Shown here in pieces: positions 25,064 to 36,621 of a DNA stretch of 64,000 bases; position 1 is the first letter of the stretch; the number at the start of each line of letters is the position of its first letter. The notes beneath the pieces are model-generated. The model had not been told where the DNA came from and did not search any database. It was given only the letters and a program-made list of their open reading frames with translations. The translations under genes and the position numbers were made by a program. This DNA comes from Rotaria macrura (Eukaryota; Rotifera; Eurotatoria; Philodinida; Philodinidae): assembly GCA_900239685.1 (NCBI GenBank), contig OENT01000549.1, positions 1-64,000 on the forward strand. Direction: 5' to 3'.

Positions 25064-26411
25064 TTAACAATACATTGGAAGAACTTGCGATAAAGCATCA
25101 ATATAAAGAGTTCCATTGCCCATTGATGGAACCAGAGAACCACTAGTTTCACTAGATTCATTCCATGCGTAAATGATGACAGTTTGTGCTTCAGCTGTTT
25201 GATTGTAGATACATGTGAAATTGATTCCACTTCGAATCAAAGCCTGTAATTCAATAACTGATGGTTGCATGTAATGTTCGGGTCCTTCAACAACCCATGG
25301 TACTGGGTTTTCCGCACGAGGTCTTGGATCCCAACCGGTCGGAACTATTGGAACCATTTTAGCTCCAATGTCATGAGCAGATTGCCACCATCTAGAATAA
25401 ATTGAACATACTTCTAAAAAATTTCATTAATGTATTTTTTTTCAATGGCTATTAATTACTGTTGAGCTGAGTGAAATAGTTCAACAAATGGAGTACCCTA
25501 CAAACAATGTTCGATACTCATTTATTACAAGTGTTGAAAGCGATATTTATTTACTTCAAGAGTTCCACCAGGCAATGCATATGTTGATATGGCATCAAAA
25601 CCAAGCATCGAAGCATGTGATTGAACAGTGGCAACATTGAAATCCATTAAAACCATATAAGGATTTTGAAGTCCTATGTCAAAGAATAAAATCACTCATT
25701 TTGATTTTCTTTTGTCAGTTACCATCATATACCTTGATTCATAGTCATTTCTCTAAATTTTTGAAATACTTTTCCACTTCCAAACCATCCACCTCCACAT
25801 ATATCTGCTTCAGCATTATCAAATTGAAACAAATACAACAGTGGACGACCTCCTAGTACAGTTTGAAATTGAGCATGCTTCATAAGATAAATATAATTTT
25901 GTTGAAAATCAACATCACATGGTGAAGAACCTAATAAAATAAGAGTAAAATTTAATAGAGATCTGTATGGACTTGAAAGATAGAGGTTTAATCCATAAGA
26001 CGGATTTCGAGGGCAATATTGATTTGACGTTTGTTTATAATATTGAGTACAATAGGTATTATTCGTAGTACAATTCGATCCAAATGTACAATAAGTATCG
26101 AACGCCCAATAGTCAATGCCAGAATGATTAGCGTAAAGAATTTCTTGATCCATAACACTCTGCATATCTCCATTGAATGAAATGTTTGTTGGCGAAAGCA
26201 CTGATGCATAGAATGGAATACGATAATGAAATTTTTCTGGACTCAAAGCTCTATGTAAATAGAATGAAATGGTATCATATTGATCATTAAATAAATTCCA
26301 AGCATCCCAACGAATAACTCCAACGGATGGTCGATGATTTATGTTTACTTTAGTCGAATCAGAATACGATACGAGAAATACTACACATAAGACTAAAATT
26401 GATGATGACAT
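25064..26411 (-). CDS. secreted protein resembling GH99/WbsX-like glycosidases
   Basis: Exons 26411-25733, 25673-25555, 25497-25460 and 25391-25064 join with matching phases to give 387 aa. A signal peptide is evident at 1-19. The start of the mature part (VGVIRWDAWN), the segment GIDYWAFDTY and the end block AWNESSE followed by SLVPS resemble the barrel-type GH99-like/WbsX family, in which a conserved W-N-E near the C-terminus precedes a proline-containing loop. The family match is from memory of motifs, so the sugar substrate cannot be named. Several N-x-S/T sites and Cys residues suit a secreted glycoprotein. Introns are short (38-84 nt). Such proteins are common in bacteria and fungi, so acquisition by transfer is possible, but the introns show that the gene is now at home. 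Confidence 0.65.
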
Positions 26412-28104
26412 TTTCAGTATTCAATTTTGTTGCTGTTTGAAACAAAGTTATATAATTACACAACTGTTGTGCTTATCATACATTTTCTTTTCTTTATCGA
26501 GGCTATGAAAACTTTTTGTGATATCAACTTTTTCAAGTCGTAGATAATTTTAAATAGTATACTTTAAAAAAGTATTTTATTTATTGTTTGGGTAGTTTTC
26601 CGATTATGGGGAGCCTTGCTAATTGCTAGAAAATCGTAGGAATATGCGTGTGCGTATTTTTATTTGATTGTCATGGTCATTGAAATCATACGCACATTGT
26701 CTATCTTGAATTAAGAAATTTGATATTTTCGACTGTTTGAAGTACTTCTATTGAAATACATGCTATGACTAAGTATAGTTGCATACATTATTTGTGAATG
26801 ATAAATCAATAACTTCGAACCTTATTTCTTTTGTAATCAAGCAAGATAAACACAAGTACCTAAGTTTACTCATGAAAACTTAACTGAGTGATTGGAATTC
26901 AGATCTGACTCATGTACTGATATGCGTTTGCAATATTGGTACATGATTCTGTAATGCTGAAAACAAAATAACATGATGATGCAATTGAAGATGTGATAGT
27001 AGACTCGAACTTGCAAGGAATCGTTGAAAACATTACCGATTGGTTGTATCACACAAGAATAAATTACCACCTATATGCAAATCGAAGGTATGTTGACAAG
27101 ATGAGTAAACATGATGCACACTATTTTCTAAACTTCATCAGTTTCATAGGAACAATCGTAGATTAAAAACAAATCGATGATATGTAAATCAGTAGTATGC
27201 ATTCTTTAATTCAAGTAAGACACATCTTACTACTTTTTTTAGTACTATTGCTGCTATTCAAGTTTCTGCTATTCGAGATTGATTGAAATTATTAGAATCG
27301 AGCAAGGGCATTCAACATACTGAAAATACTTTGCATGCTATAGACATCTATCTTGATCATTGGGTGCCAATGAAATAAAGGTAACTTTAAAAATGCAAAA
27401 AAAAATAAAATAGAATAAAAAATGATTACAAATTCTTTACGAAATCCAATTTGATCGACGATGACGAACTAATCTCTATGTTGACGCATCATTGTCGAGA
27501 CCATACTTTTTTTCTATCTTTAAAGAATGATTGCACTCAATAAATGAATAACTTTCAGCATAATCTATACAAGATAAAAAAAATGGAAGAATCATGGATT
27601 GAATCTATTTTCGTCAATAAAAGCCTGATCTTCATCGTGCATAAAATGTCTCAACATGATACGAATCCGTTCATAGAAGCGTGACTTACGATTGGTAGTG
27701 CTTGATCTTTAATTCACTTTCACTATCTATGCTTTTTAGTGTCAGAAGACTCTCTCATCCATTCTGTATAAATGTTGTCTATCAGTATCAGAATAAAATA
27801 CACTGAGAAGTGGCAACGATGTAGATTCATAACAACAGAAAAGAAGCAAAAACATCTTTTACTATCTTGATGTTTACTATGATAAATGTACTCTATGACA
27901 GCATCTGTGATAACCTATACAACAAAGTCCCTTGATTTCTTTTGCAAATTATACAAAGCTTTGCTGTTGCTATAAAATTTGATTCCTTTATTGTTAACAA
28001 AGATCAATACTTGGTTCTGCACATGGAATGTTTCTATCAGAAAAGTTAAAACAACATTCTAGATCATTCAAGAAAAAATAATCTGGAAAACTATGGTCTT
28101 CGTT
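26412..28104. other. intergenic stretch
   Basis: AT-rich DNA on the 5' side of the secreted-protein gene. No recognisable coding exon, RNA gene or bounded repeat. Confidence 0.45.
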
Positions 28105-28362
28105 CCCAGGTCGAACGATACGGTCCATATACCTCTCTTATACGGGTAGTATATCGGGCGCAGAATTACGGACCATACCATCATAAAAATAGGCCGTATC
28201 ATGACAATACGGTCCAGTATACGATGTCTTTAGGGGGCACAGTAATACGGGGCTGTATTATCATGATACACGACCCCAAAACGGCCTATTTGAATGATGG
28301 TACGATCCGTAATTCTGCGCCCGATATGCGTTCCGTATACAAGGCGCATCGTTCGACATGGG
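28105..28362. mobile_element. GC-richer foldback MITE, 258 bp
   Basis: The ends read CCCAGGTCGAACGAT on the left and, on the reverse strand, CCCATGTCGAACGAT on the right. The arms are about 90 bp each. They include a perfect 20-bp block, TATCGGGCGCAGAATTACGG, starting near 28152, with its complement at 28307-28326. The element is much richer in G and C than the surroundings. Two T residues flank both ends, but a target-site duplication cannot be called with certainty. The internal open frame is a consequence of the palindrome, not a gene. Confidence 0.7.
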
Positions 28363-29267
28363 TTAGTCTCTGTAAATTATTCATAGGATATTTAGTCTCT
28401 TTAAGAAAATAAATCTGAAAATTTTATTTTTTAATTAAAAAGTTAGATTATAATTAAATACTCTGTTGCCTGTTGAGTACAGCTGATTAAATTTCTTCTT
28501 CTATTTTAAGACACCACCACATTCGACAATAAAAAAGGCTAAAATGGACTGTATAAATTGTATAGAGCAGCAAAGCAACATTTAATGAAGATACCATATA
28601 GGAAATATTTTAAAAATCGTCTATTAATACAATAATATAGCTTCCTATTCTTGTGACTTGTGTTACAGGATATCGATCCGATTGGTTACTTAAAAATAAA
28701 AATCGAATTTCGCATGAATTTTTATTTGTCCTCGATTTTTAACTTATCTAATTCATATAATATTCATATCGGAATTTTCCAATTAGAAACAATCATTAAT
28801 TAACATACTAATCTTTCTTGCGTAAGCAAAAAGCACAGTGAAATATTACCAACAAATAAAAACACAATAATCGTACCGGTTTTTTATGATGCATAGAGCA
28901 ACGAGAATTTGAAATCATTATGAAGAATCAAGTCAAAAATATTTCCTACAACAATAAAAACAAGTAATATCTGACTTTCAGAAGTTGTCGAAGAATGTTA
29001 TCATTTTCTCCTTGTTCATGAACGTAGCCACTTTCTCTTCCTTTAAATATCTACGTAAATGCTTTAATAGTGACACGAGTAAAATATTCAAGATGTGAAT
29101 CATGATGTAGAACAATGAGACTGGATGACGAGACTGGATTCAACAACACTGACTAGAAACAACCAATCATATTTTGTTTTCGTAGTGTTTTCACAGTAGT
29201 GATGTAAATACATGATTCACAAAGATTCATATTTTATGGCAAGCGATTTTTTGCTGACAACACCATT
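28363..29267. other. intergenic stretch upstream of the ADP-ribosyltransferase gene
   Basis: AT-rich, no coding sequence recognised. It presumably contains the promoter of the gene at 29268; a 5' exon cannot be excluded. Confidence 0.4.
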
Positions 29268-29957
29268 ATGGAATGCATTTATAATGCTCGAACGAGTCGT
29301 TATTTACCGAAAACATTAGCTTCAACGACTGAAAACTATGAAACAGATCATTTTCATTATAACCATGCAACTAATTCACTTGATTGTAAACTTTTAACAA
29401 TCAATCCATATCGTTCTTATTTTCAACAAATTTATCCAACAGTAATCAATGAACATGAATTAAATGATGACATGTTGGATGTTCTTAAATCTTATACAGA
29501 TAGTCGTTCTAATGAATGTTACATGAAAACAAATTTAAATTTGATCAGTGCAAATTTCGATGATATCGACTGGCTTTATGTTAATAAGCTTCGTTCATTG
29601 ATTCGAGGTTTGAATCAATCAACAATAAAACATGCTTATTATCGTGGTTTAACACTAAGTGATAAAGAAATTCAATATTATATAGATAAAACAAAGCAGT
29701 TCTATTATACAAATTCATTTCTATCCTTCACCATTGATCGCTTATTAATTTATTCTGGTAATGCAATAATTATATTGAAAACGGAGAATTCAAGCGAATC
29801 AGCAAAGAGAAATATAGCTAATATCTGGAAATGGAGTGCCAACACAGAAGAAAAAGAAGCCCTATTGGTCGTTGGAACAAAATTAAAAATTTTAAGCGTA
29901 CATTTTTTCGGTTGTAAATGGGAGATCGAGGTTGAATTAGCTGAAGATGACAAATGA
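29268..29957 (+). CDS. mono-ADP-ribosyltransferase (arginine-type ART)
   Basis: A single open frame of 229 aa from ATG. The R-S-E pattern of the ART superfamily is visible. Arg126 lies in AYYRGLTLS and Ser153 in NSFLSFT. The E-x-E pair lies in TEEKEALL (Glu195 and Glu197), followed by VVGTKLKIL, matching the 'EExEVLL..G' strand of arginine-specific enzymes. The family transfers ADP-ribose from NAD+ to arginine residues. It has no signal peptide, so it is probably intracellular unless a 5' exon is missing. The first 100 residues form the usual helical lead-in. ART genes are expanded in bdelloids, often fused to TPR repeats or to the domain found alone at 39998-40423; this copy has neither fusion. 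The target protein is unknown. Confidence 0.85.
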   Translation: MECIYNARTSRYLPKTLASTTENYETDHFHYNHATNSLDCKLLTINPYRSYFQQIYPTVINEHELNDDMLDVLKSYTDSRSNECYMKTNLNLISANFDDIDWLYVNKLRSLIRGLNQSTIKHAYYRGLTLSDKEIQYYIDKTKQFYYTNSFLSFTIDRLLIYSGNAIIILKTENSSESAKRNIANIWKWSANTEEKEALLVVGTKLKILSVHFFGCKWEIEVELAEDDK

Positions 29958-30067
29958 AAATCGATGCATCTTAAAGAAATATAAGTGAAACATTGTTTTT
30001 GAAATTTTAAAATATACTTTTTCTTACATTATGTTTAACTTAAAACTGAATACAACTTACAAAGACG

Positions 30068-30289
30068 TCATGTTGTCAGTTGAATAAATGAGCCACCACC
30101 GTTGAGACGACCACGCAATCCTGAATTTTTGAAAACACTCCCTGCTCGGGAAAATTTTTGGACAGTTTCCTTTTGTATGTATAAATACGTAGTTTTCATA
30201 ATAGTAGTCCGAAGTATGGCACTTGTGCTAAAAGCTGATTGAACGCTGTGTCTAACGTTTGTTGAGTCGATGACGTCATGATGTTTCAA
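30068..30289 (-). CDS. possible terminal exon or gene fragment, unidentified
   Basis: An open frame ending at 30068 whose last part (for example FKNSGLRGRLNGGGS) has a composition more like real protein than most short frames here, with Ser/Gly/Arg rather than Phe/Tyr/Ile dominance. I do not recognise it and found no upstream partner exon. It would be convergent with the ADP-ribosyltransferase gene, about 110 bp away. It may be chance. Confidence 0.2.
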   Translation of the reverse strand: MKHHDVIDSTNVRHSVQSAFSTSAILRTTIMKTTYLYIQKETVQKFSRAGSVFKNSGLRGRLNGGGSFIQLTT

Positions 30290-30551
30290 CGCAGTGAGCT
30301 ATTTCAGATAAAACTCGAGAGAAATGCATTCTATGACTATTCAAATCATATAGTCGATCTGAATTTGAATAAGTGCATACGTGTTAGACAAAAGTCAGAG
30401 CCTTTTCTTGATTTTAAGTTTTTTGTCCAGATTCTTTGAAACTCGTACTGTACCTGTGAATCAGAGATCGACAACTCTGGGTATGCGCTGCTTCCATTCA
30501 GGTAAATCCACTCCTATTTTCAAAAAAGTATCATTCCAACTCTAACTCCGT

Positions 30552-30787
30552 CCCATGTAAAAAAAACATAAACAAAAAATTGATTTAAAAATCGATTATA
30601 ATCATACGATTTTAATCAATAATTTAAGCAGTAATGATCATAACAAAAACAGATTTTAATCAATTATTCTGATTATAATAGATTTTTAGAAATATGCTAA
30701 ATCGATTATAATCAGAATAGTTGATTAAAATCGTATGATTAAAATCGATTATTTCGTGGTTTTTTTAACGAATTTTTTTTACATGGG
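30552..30787. mobile_element. palindromic AT-rich element, 236 bp
   Basis: Both ends read CCCATGTAAAAAAAA inward. Inside, the block AATCATACGATTTTAATCAA occurs near 30600-30620, and its complement near 30721-30740. The arms also share runs of ATCGATTATAATCAGA type. The sequence just outside, CTAACTCCGT, resembles a simple-repeat context seen again at 33600, so the element may have inserted into, or be part of, a larger repeat. Confidence 0.55.
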
Positions 30788-31329
30788 GTCTTGTTAAAAA
30801 GTATCTCCAACTTCGATTTAACTCCAATCAAGGCGGAAAAGGCAATGCTTCAGGAGTGCGTACTTCCATCTTATTTTCCTCATACTCCCTTGTCTGCATG
30901 TAACCATTGTAATTCCAACCAATTCAATTCTCTTTCTTTGGCTTACAAATGACTTGAGTCAGAATCGACTAGGAGTTGGCAAAGAATCGACTTGGTTTAG
31001 TTTCTGAATGAAGAAAAGGTTTTTTGAAAAAATAATGATTTCCATTAAAAACTGACGAAAGGAACTCGAGGTCGGGGGATCCGAATATAACGTCAGTTTA
31101 TGAAAATTGTGAACACAGCTTTTCGATGAAGAAACTGTTTCTAGAGAAAGTAACAATTCTTTTATACGACTCAAGGCTGCCCAACAATTCTCTGAAAACC
31201 ATGAATTTTTCGAAAAACTATGAAGATTGAGTTTTTGTTTTAGGAAGATACACTGAAGTTTCCTATTCTAGTATATGTCTTCGGTTTCTGTAACTAAGTT
31301 GATTTGGGTTCTTTTCACTTGGAAATATT

Positions 31330-31940
31330 ACCAACTGTTCAATCACTTTTGCGTTGAAACTATTTGAATTATTTAGTTCCAACGGAGTTATCAATATTCT
31401 GAAAAAACTGTTGACAGCTGGTTTATTGTTATGGAAATGTACCATTTTTAAGGTGTGCTTTTTATTGAATCCTGTGGTCCCTCTCAAGAACATCAAAATA
31501 GTTGATTTTCGAGTTTCAATTTGAAAATTTACACAGAAACAGGTACCTACGAGAACAGCTGTTGATGTTTGAACATTTCAGATCTTGACGTTGTTCCTAA
31601 TGCTAGACGCAGCTATTGTGAAAATATGTATTTTACATTGTTCAAGTAGAGTAGCAAATTCAATGAAACAAACCAATCAAGAGACCTGAAATTTTCACAA
31701 AATAGTATTCGTCATCAAGACCTGTTTCTGTGTATAGTTTTAAGTGTAAATTCAAATATGAATTATTCTGATTTTCTTGTGAGGGACCACAGGATTCAAT
31801 AAAAATCACACCTTAAAATTGGTATATTGCCATAACAATAAACCAACTGCCAACAGTTTTTTCAGAGTATTCATAACTCTGTTAGAGTTAAATAATGCAA
31901 ATATTTTCAACGCAAAATTGATTGAACAGTTGGTGACCTT
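31330..31940. repeat. long inverted repeat, arms about 210 bp
   Basis: The arm at 31330-31548 and the reverse complement of about 31728-31940 share extended blocks: ACCAACTGTTCAATCA, TTTTGCGTTGAAA, CTGAAAAAACTGTTG, GGTTTATTGTTATGG, TTGAATCCTGTGGTCCCTC and ACAGAAACAGGT. I estimate the identity at roughly 80 percent. The central spacer of about 180 bp has no coding content. No short terminal motif or target-site duplication was found, so it may be a foldback element or two opposed copies of one repeat. Confidence 0.6.
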
Positions 31941-31999
31941 CCGTTTTCAGTCAGTTATATTGTGACTATTCAGCTTTTTTTCAAGGTTATCTTGAGACA

Positions 32000-34026
32000 C
32001 TCCCGATTTTCGCATTTTTTCCAGAATACTGATAGTACTGCCTTGTTCAGTGTATTGAGTTACGTATGCATCCAAATTTTCATGTCGAAATAAGGTCCCT
32101 ACAATGAGTTTAAAAGGTTTTGCGGTCTACAGTGACACTTATAGGAACATGAACCTCCGTGATTAAAAAATGTGTTTCCTACTTTTCCAACAACCGGCAT
32201 TTCTAAAATGTTGAGTAACATTACTTCTCTATTCGTTTGGTATGATGTCAATGCCAGATTTCTCGAAAACCTCTAGACTTTTCTTTTTTCTCTATTCTAT
32301 GTTTTACAGCGTTTTTTAACTTCTTATCAATTTTCTCAAAGTTCATTTTTATTGAAGAGACCGATTTCCGAACAAATTCTTTTAATATGATTCATCCTAG
32401 ATGACTACATGTTTTTCAACCGATGAATATGCTCACAGTGCTTCGGATGAGGAAAAAAAACTTTTTCTATGTAATCGCGAATGTCAGAGGAATCTAGGGT
32501 CTTCAAAATCATTTCTTATAGAATTTCGAAAGTTTTTGCCTTTGGCCGACCCTAAATCGAAGAGAGAAAACTATATAAAATCCCATTCATTCATGTGAAG
32601 GTCTATACAGTACTCCTGAAAATAAAAGAAGCCCTCGTCCTGCATCTAGAAGCATACTGAAAAATATTAGCATGGGTCTAGGGTCCATTTTGATCTCTAC
32701 TATGGCTGTAAATGAAGTTTCGTAAGTTTACTTTTACGAACCCATCATTTATGAAAAGCTCCAGAAATATCACATTTAGCATATCGAAAATAGAATTTGG
32801 AGAGGACTGGGTGTGGGGGAGCGGTGCCGTCCTAACTCAAGGCAATCCATGTAAAGAAAACTGAATTCAAAGTGGTTGTCTCGAAAAGTTGGACCTTATT
32901 CCTTGGTCAAATAAACTGATTCTACTAATCAATGGTCAAACTTGAGAGAAAATCATTATTTTATATAAACCCTTTCCGTACTGAAAAATGTGTGTTCCAA
33001 ATTTTCAGAAACTGACTTCACATTCAGATTCTCCGAGCTCCATTTCTTTTCGTCGAGCTTTAGAAAAAATAGTTATTTTCTCTTAAATCTCTTCCTAACT
33101 GAGAAAATCAATTCCAGTCGATTCCAGGCATTGGAATTGACAGCAATTGGAATTAGTGTATGTCTAATTCATACTGCAAGATGTTTCGTTGTACTTCAAA
33201 ATTTTCTGGACGTAGATGAAGCATAGTTCCCCCCCCCCCCCTTGACTTCAACTCAAGTTCGATTCCACTAAGTTGAACTCGTTTGAATAAAAATCTCAAA
33301 GTACAAAACCTTTTCAATATGAACCTATGGATAATATTAGTGAGTTCCATGATTATTATTCTTCGCCGAATTGTATAACAGTTAATATTAAATCAATTTA
33401 CCAATGGCTTACTTAATTCTGTCTCTCTCTCTCTCCTTCGATGCAATCATTCAAGGTGATCATCTATTCATCGGTCTCGTAATTCCGTGGTGAATATCAA
33501 GTATGTGCACTTCTATTATTATTATCGACTTTTTTCCGTTCTCTTCTGGCTAGTTATATAATCAATAGGAGTTAAATTGGAGTTGGAAAACTGTCACAAA
33601 CTCCAACTCCGTCCCGTGTCATTTCAACTCCACTCTACCTCTGCCCACCAATTGAGAGATTTCGAGTTTCGACTCATGTCCCCTCTAACTCTAATGACAA
33701 AAAAAACGGCAACTCCAGAGTTAAGTCCAACTTCGAGTTGAAGTTACCCATTACTGCTGGGCATCTAATATCCTTTTCATATAAACCCTCTTTGAATTCA
33801 AAGAGTTACAAAAATAAGCTCATCGACCATGTCGATTTGTCACTTATAAATGTGAAAGGAAGGATAATCTATATACTCACTCACACCCACAAACAATCTA
33901 TATACATAGCTCAATTTAACTGTATCTTTGTGAGTTTCTTTTTCGACATGAGTTTGTTGAAGGACAATCAAAATTCATACTATTCTCTCTTTTATTGTGT
34001 TGATTTTGTAAAAATATTCATAATAA
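32000..34026. other. gene-free stretch with degenerate simple repeats
   Basis: No coding exon recognised. It contains a (TC)n run near 33421, a 13-base C run at 33229-33241, and a region at about 33570-33745 rich in degenerate AACTCC/GGAGTT motifs. The AATTCCA/TGGAATT motif recurs around 33115-33155. The short open frames overlap these repeats. Confidence 0.45.
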
Positions 34027-36594
34027 TTAACGACTAGATATCGGTAAAAATGAGCGTGGCGTGTGAAGATCATTCAAGTAACTATTGGTGTCTGGTACGG
34101 TTGAAGTTAACCGAGTGCTATGCTTGCATTTTAAATCATATGTACAACGATCGGATGGATTACATTCTGATGTCTGTTCAATCATGAATATCAGTTGTCG
34201 ATGAACGGGAGGAATACAATCATGAGTAGTCCAATAAAGTCGAGAATGTTGAAAGTTCTTCGCAGAATCCATCCTTGTATGAAAATTTAAATGAAACTTG
34301 TTCGAAGGATTTTCAACCACTAACAACATTGCTGCTATGTTGCTCGGTGTACAATAATAGATTAAATCGTTGTTCTATAAAAATGTGTTTCTTGAAATTA
34401 TAATTATCATAAACATACTGATTGTATAGTATACAAACCTTGGTGGAAACATGATACTTGTTGACGACTGCTGATATAAGACAATCAGCAAGAACTGTCG
34501 GCGGTTCAAATTTCATTGTTAGTTCAGTAGAAATACTTGAATGAACCACAATTGTATAAGTATTGTTGTTTGAATTTTGATTCCAAAAACTGATCGAGAA
34601 AGGTATAAGAATATAATGACCAGGACGCAATGAACCGGTCCAATGAATAAATCCTCCTTGACAACTTTCCAGAATATTCTCTTGCTGTCCGATACGATTG
34701 AATGATGATACTTCATCAACATCACATAGTACAAAAGATTGTGTATGATGTAATCGTGTCTTCCGATCATGTCGATGATATATTAAACTTATGTTTACTA
34801 GAGATGTTCTAAATATACATTAAATGAATGATAGAAAGAAGAGCGACGGATTTGTACTAACTGTGAAAGGTAAAAACGATACGTCGGAACAGATTGTGTC
34901 GATGAACGGGTAAACTGACTTTCATGTCTTATGTCAAAATGATTTTCATTATACGTGGAAATAGTTATCGTTGAAAAATAACGAAGAAAATTCGACCAGG
35001 ATATCCAAAATGCACCTGAGGAGCGTGGCGTATGATTTATTAAACGCAATTGATTCAGAACATTTGATGTCACATATTGATCCGTATAGTACGAGCGAGC
35101 ATGTGGATCACGAACAAGAAGAAAACGTGATGAACAATCAGAAAACATAAAAACTGCCAAGATAGAAAATGCATGATTGTTCGGAATACCGGCACGGGAA
35201 TATTCTCTCGAACTTAAATTTGTGCGACCAGTGGATGCACCAATTAATAAACTAGAAAGTAAAAATCAAACCCTTACACGTTCTCATTATTATTTTGTTG
35301 ACTGATTTACTTTGCTTGATAAGCAGATACAAGTTTGGCCCAAATGATATCAGTATCAAATGTTTCTTTGAATGAGTGAAGGTTAATAAAGCCGCATGGC
35401 GCTCCAGTTAACAGTTGAAGACCTTCTAGAACGCTTCCATTAACTAAGTCAGCGTAGGAACCAAACAATTTTGCACATGCTTTTTCGATCAATGGAACAA
35501 AGAATTGACGACGTCTTGCTTTAGAAAATGCAAGATGTTTCTGCTCCGTACACGGAAAACAATCGTCAACAATAATTGTTTTCCATAAGCCATTGTGACA
35601 AAGACGAATGAAATAGACACCTTCATCATTAATAGTTTGCGTTAAAAGAATGTGTAAGAGTATTCGAGGTCGTTCGGTAACTAAAGCTAGTGCTGCCATG
35701 AGCCAACAATTTCCTAGAGTACCTTGTTCAATATCACTTGGTTCTGGCTTTGACAAGACACTCCACGAAAGATTGCGATCAATGTCAGATAATGTAAATG
35801 TATTGGAAATTCGTAACCATTGAGCAACATTTCTGATAGAGCCTTTACCAAGAGAACGAATCGACGGAATGAATTCATCGTCGACAAAATGTGTATTAGC
35901 CTAGATGAAATGAAAATCATAACGAATAAATAAATTTTATCTTGATTTCGTTCAACTTCTGCTTGGCTCTTATTTTCGTGATGAATCAGAAATTGAATCT
36001 TTGCAGTGAATACCTTTCTACAGTTCAAGATGATTTCTTGAAATCTTATTTCAGGATTTAAGTCTAGTCGATATAGGCCAGTACAAATAGTTATTGACTT
36101 CTGTTTAATTGTAATTGATTTTTCATCGATTGCATTTGATCCAAGATATTCCTAAACAACAAACATATCGATACATGCATGCACTTCTTTTCAAAGATGA
36201 ACACATTTACGAAGACTGGTTTGGTTTGATAACAAGATTCACAAAATACATGATACGGTTGATTGTTCGATTGACACCAAGTACATTTCCACATCAATTC
36301 CGATAGATCATTTATTTTAATGTTTTCACCAATATACGGATTTTCGTAATAACATATTTCACAAATAGAAGAATTGTTCGTAGTATTGGCATAGGAACAT
36401 TTTGGACAAGTCCATATATTATTATGTAATAGTAGCGTTTGAGCATGAGTATCTTCGCAATGATGAAGCATTGTTGAATTAGAAATATTATTAGGAATCC
36501 CACATATGCATGCCTTAATATTCACGTTGTTTGGACTAATGAATTTGAAAGAACTATTGAATGTTGGAAAATATTTCGTATTTTTCCAAACCAT
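34027..36594 (-). CDS. calpain-15/SOL-type cysteine protease homologue
   Basis: Exons 36594-36211, 36151-36014, 35900-35311, 35251-34862, 34808-34439 and 34374-34027 give 739 aa with consistent phases. The ATG at 36594 is the first in frame; a small upstream exon is possible because the frame stays open for some codons before it. Two RanBP2-type zinc fingers lie at about 61-81 and 102-121 (W-x-C-x2-C...C-x2-C). The protease core follows, with Cys239 in GTLGNCWLMA and His397 in AGIPNNHAFSIL. The third catalytic position, Asn in the usual RNPWG, reads RDPHAR (Asp419). Small introns (52-69 nt) separate most exons. The C-terminal part matches the domain III/SOL tail in layout. Zinc fingers plus calpain core mark the small-optic-lobes subfamily, known to bind ubiquitin through the fingers. 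Activity may be altered by the Asn to Asp change. Confidence 0.85.
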
Positions 36595-36621
36595 CAATTT
36601 CAATTTAGTGTCATTCGTCAA

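Noticed and set aside
28224-28412. 62-codon open frame with ordinary-looking composition
   Set aside because: It lies inside the arms of the GC-rich foldback MITE; the open frame follows from the palindrome.
30068-30289. Confident gene call for the Ser/Gly-rich reverse frame
   Set aside because: Composition is suggestive, but with no homology and no partner exon it is kept only as a low-confidence feature.
34798-34862. Exon read-through after the calpain segment YRFYLSQ
   Set aside because: The frame stops soon after. A 53-nt GT-AG intron (donor GTTAGT) restores the frame and the domain III pattern, so the read-through frame is intronic.
36595-36621. TTG-started amino extension of the calpain
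   Set aside because: TTG is not a usual nuclear start; the extension is either 5' UTR or part of an unseen upstream exon.
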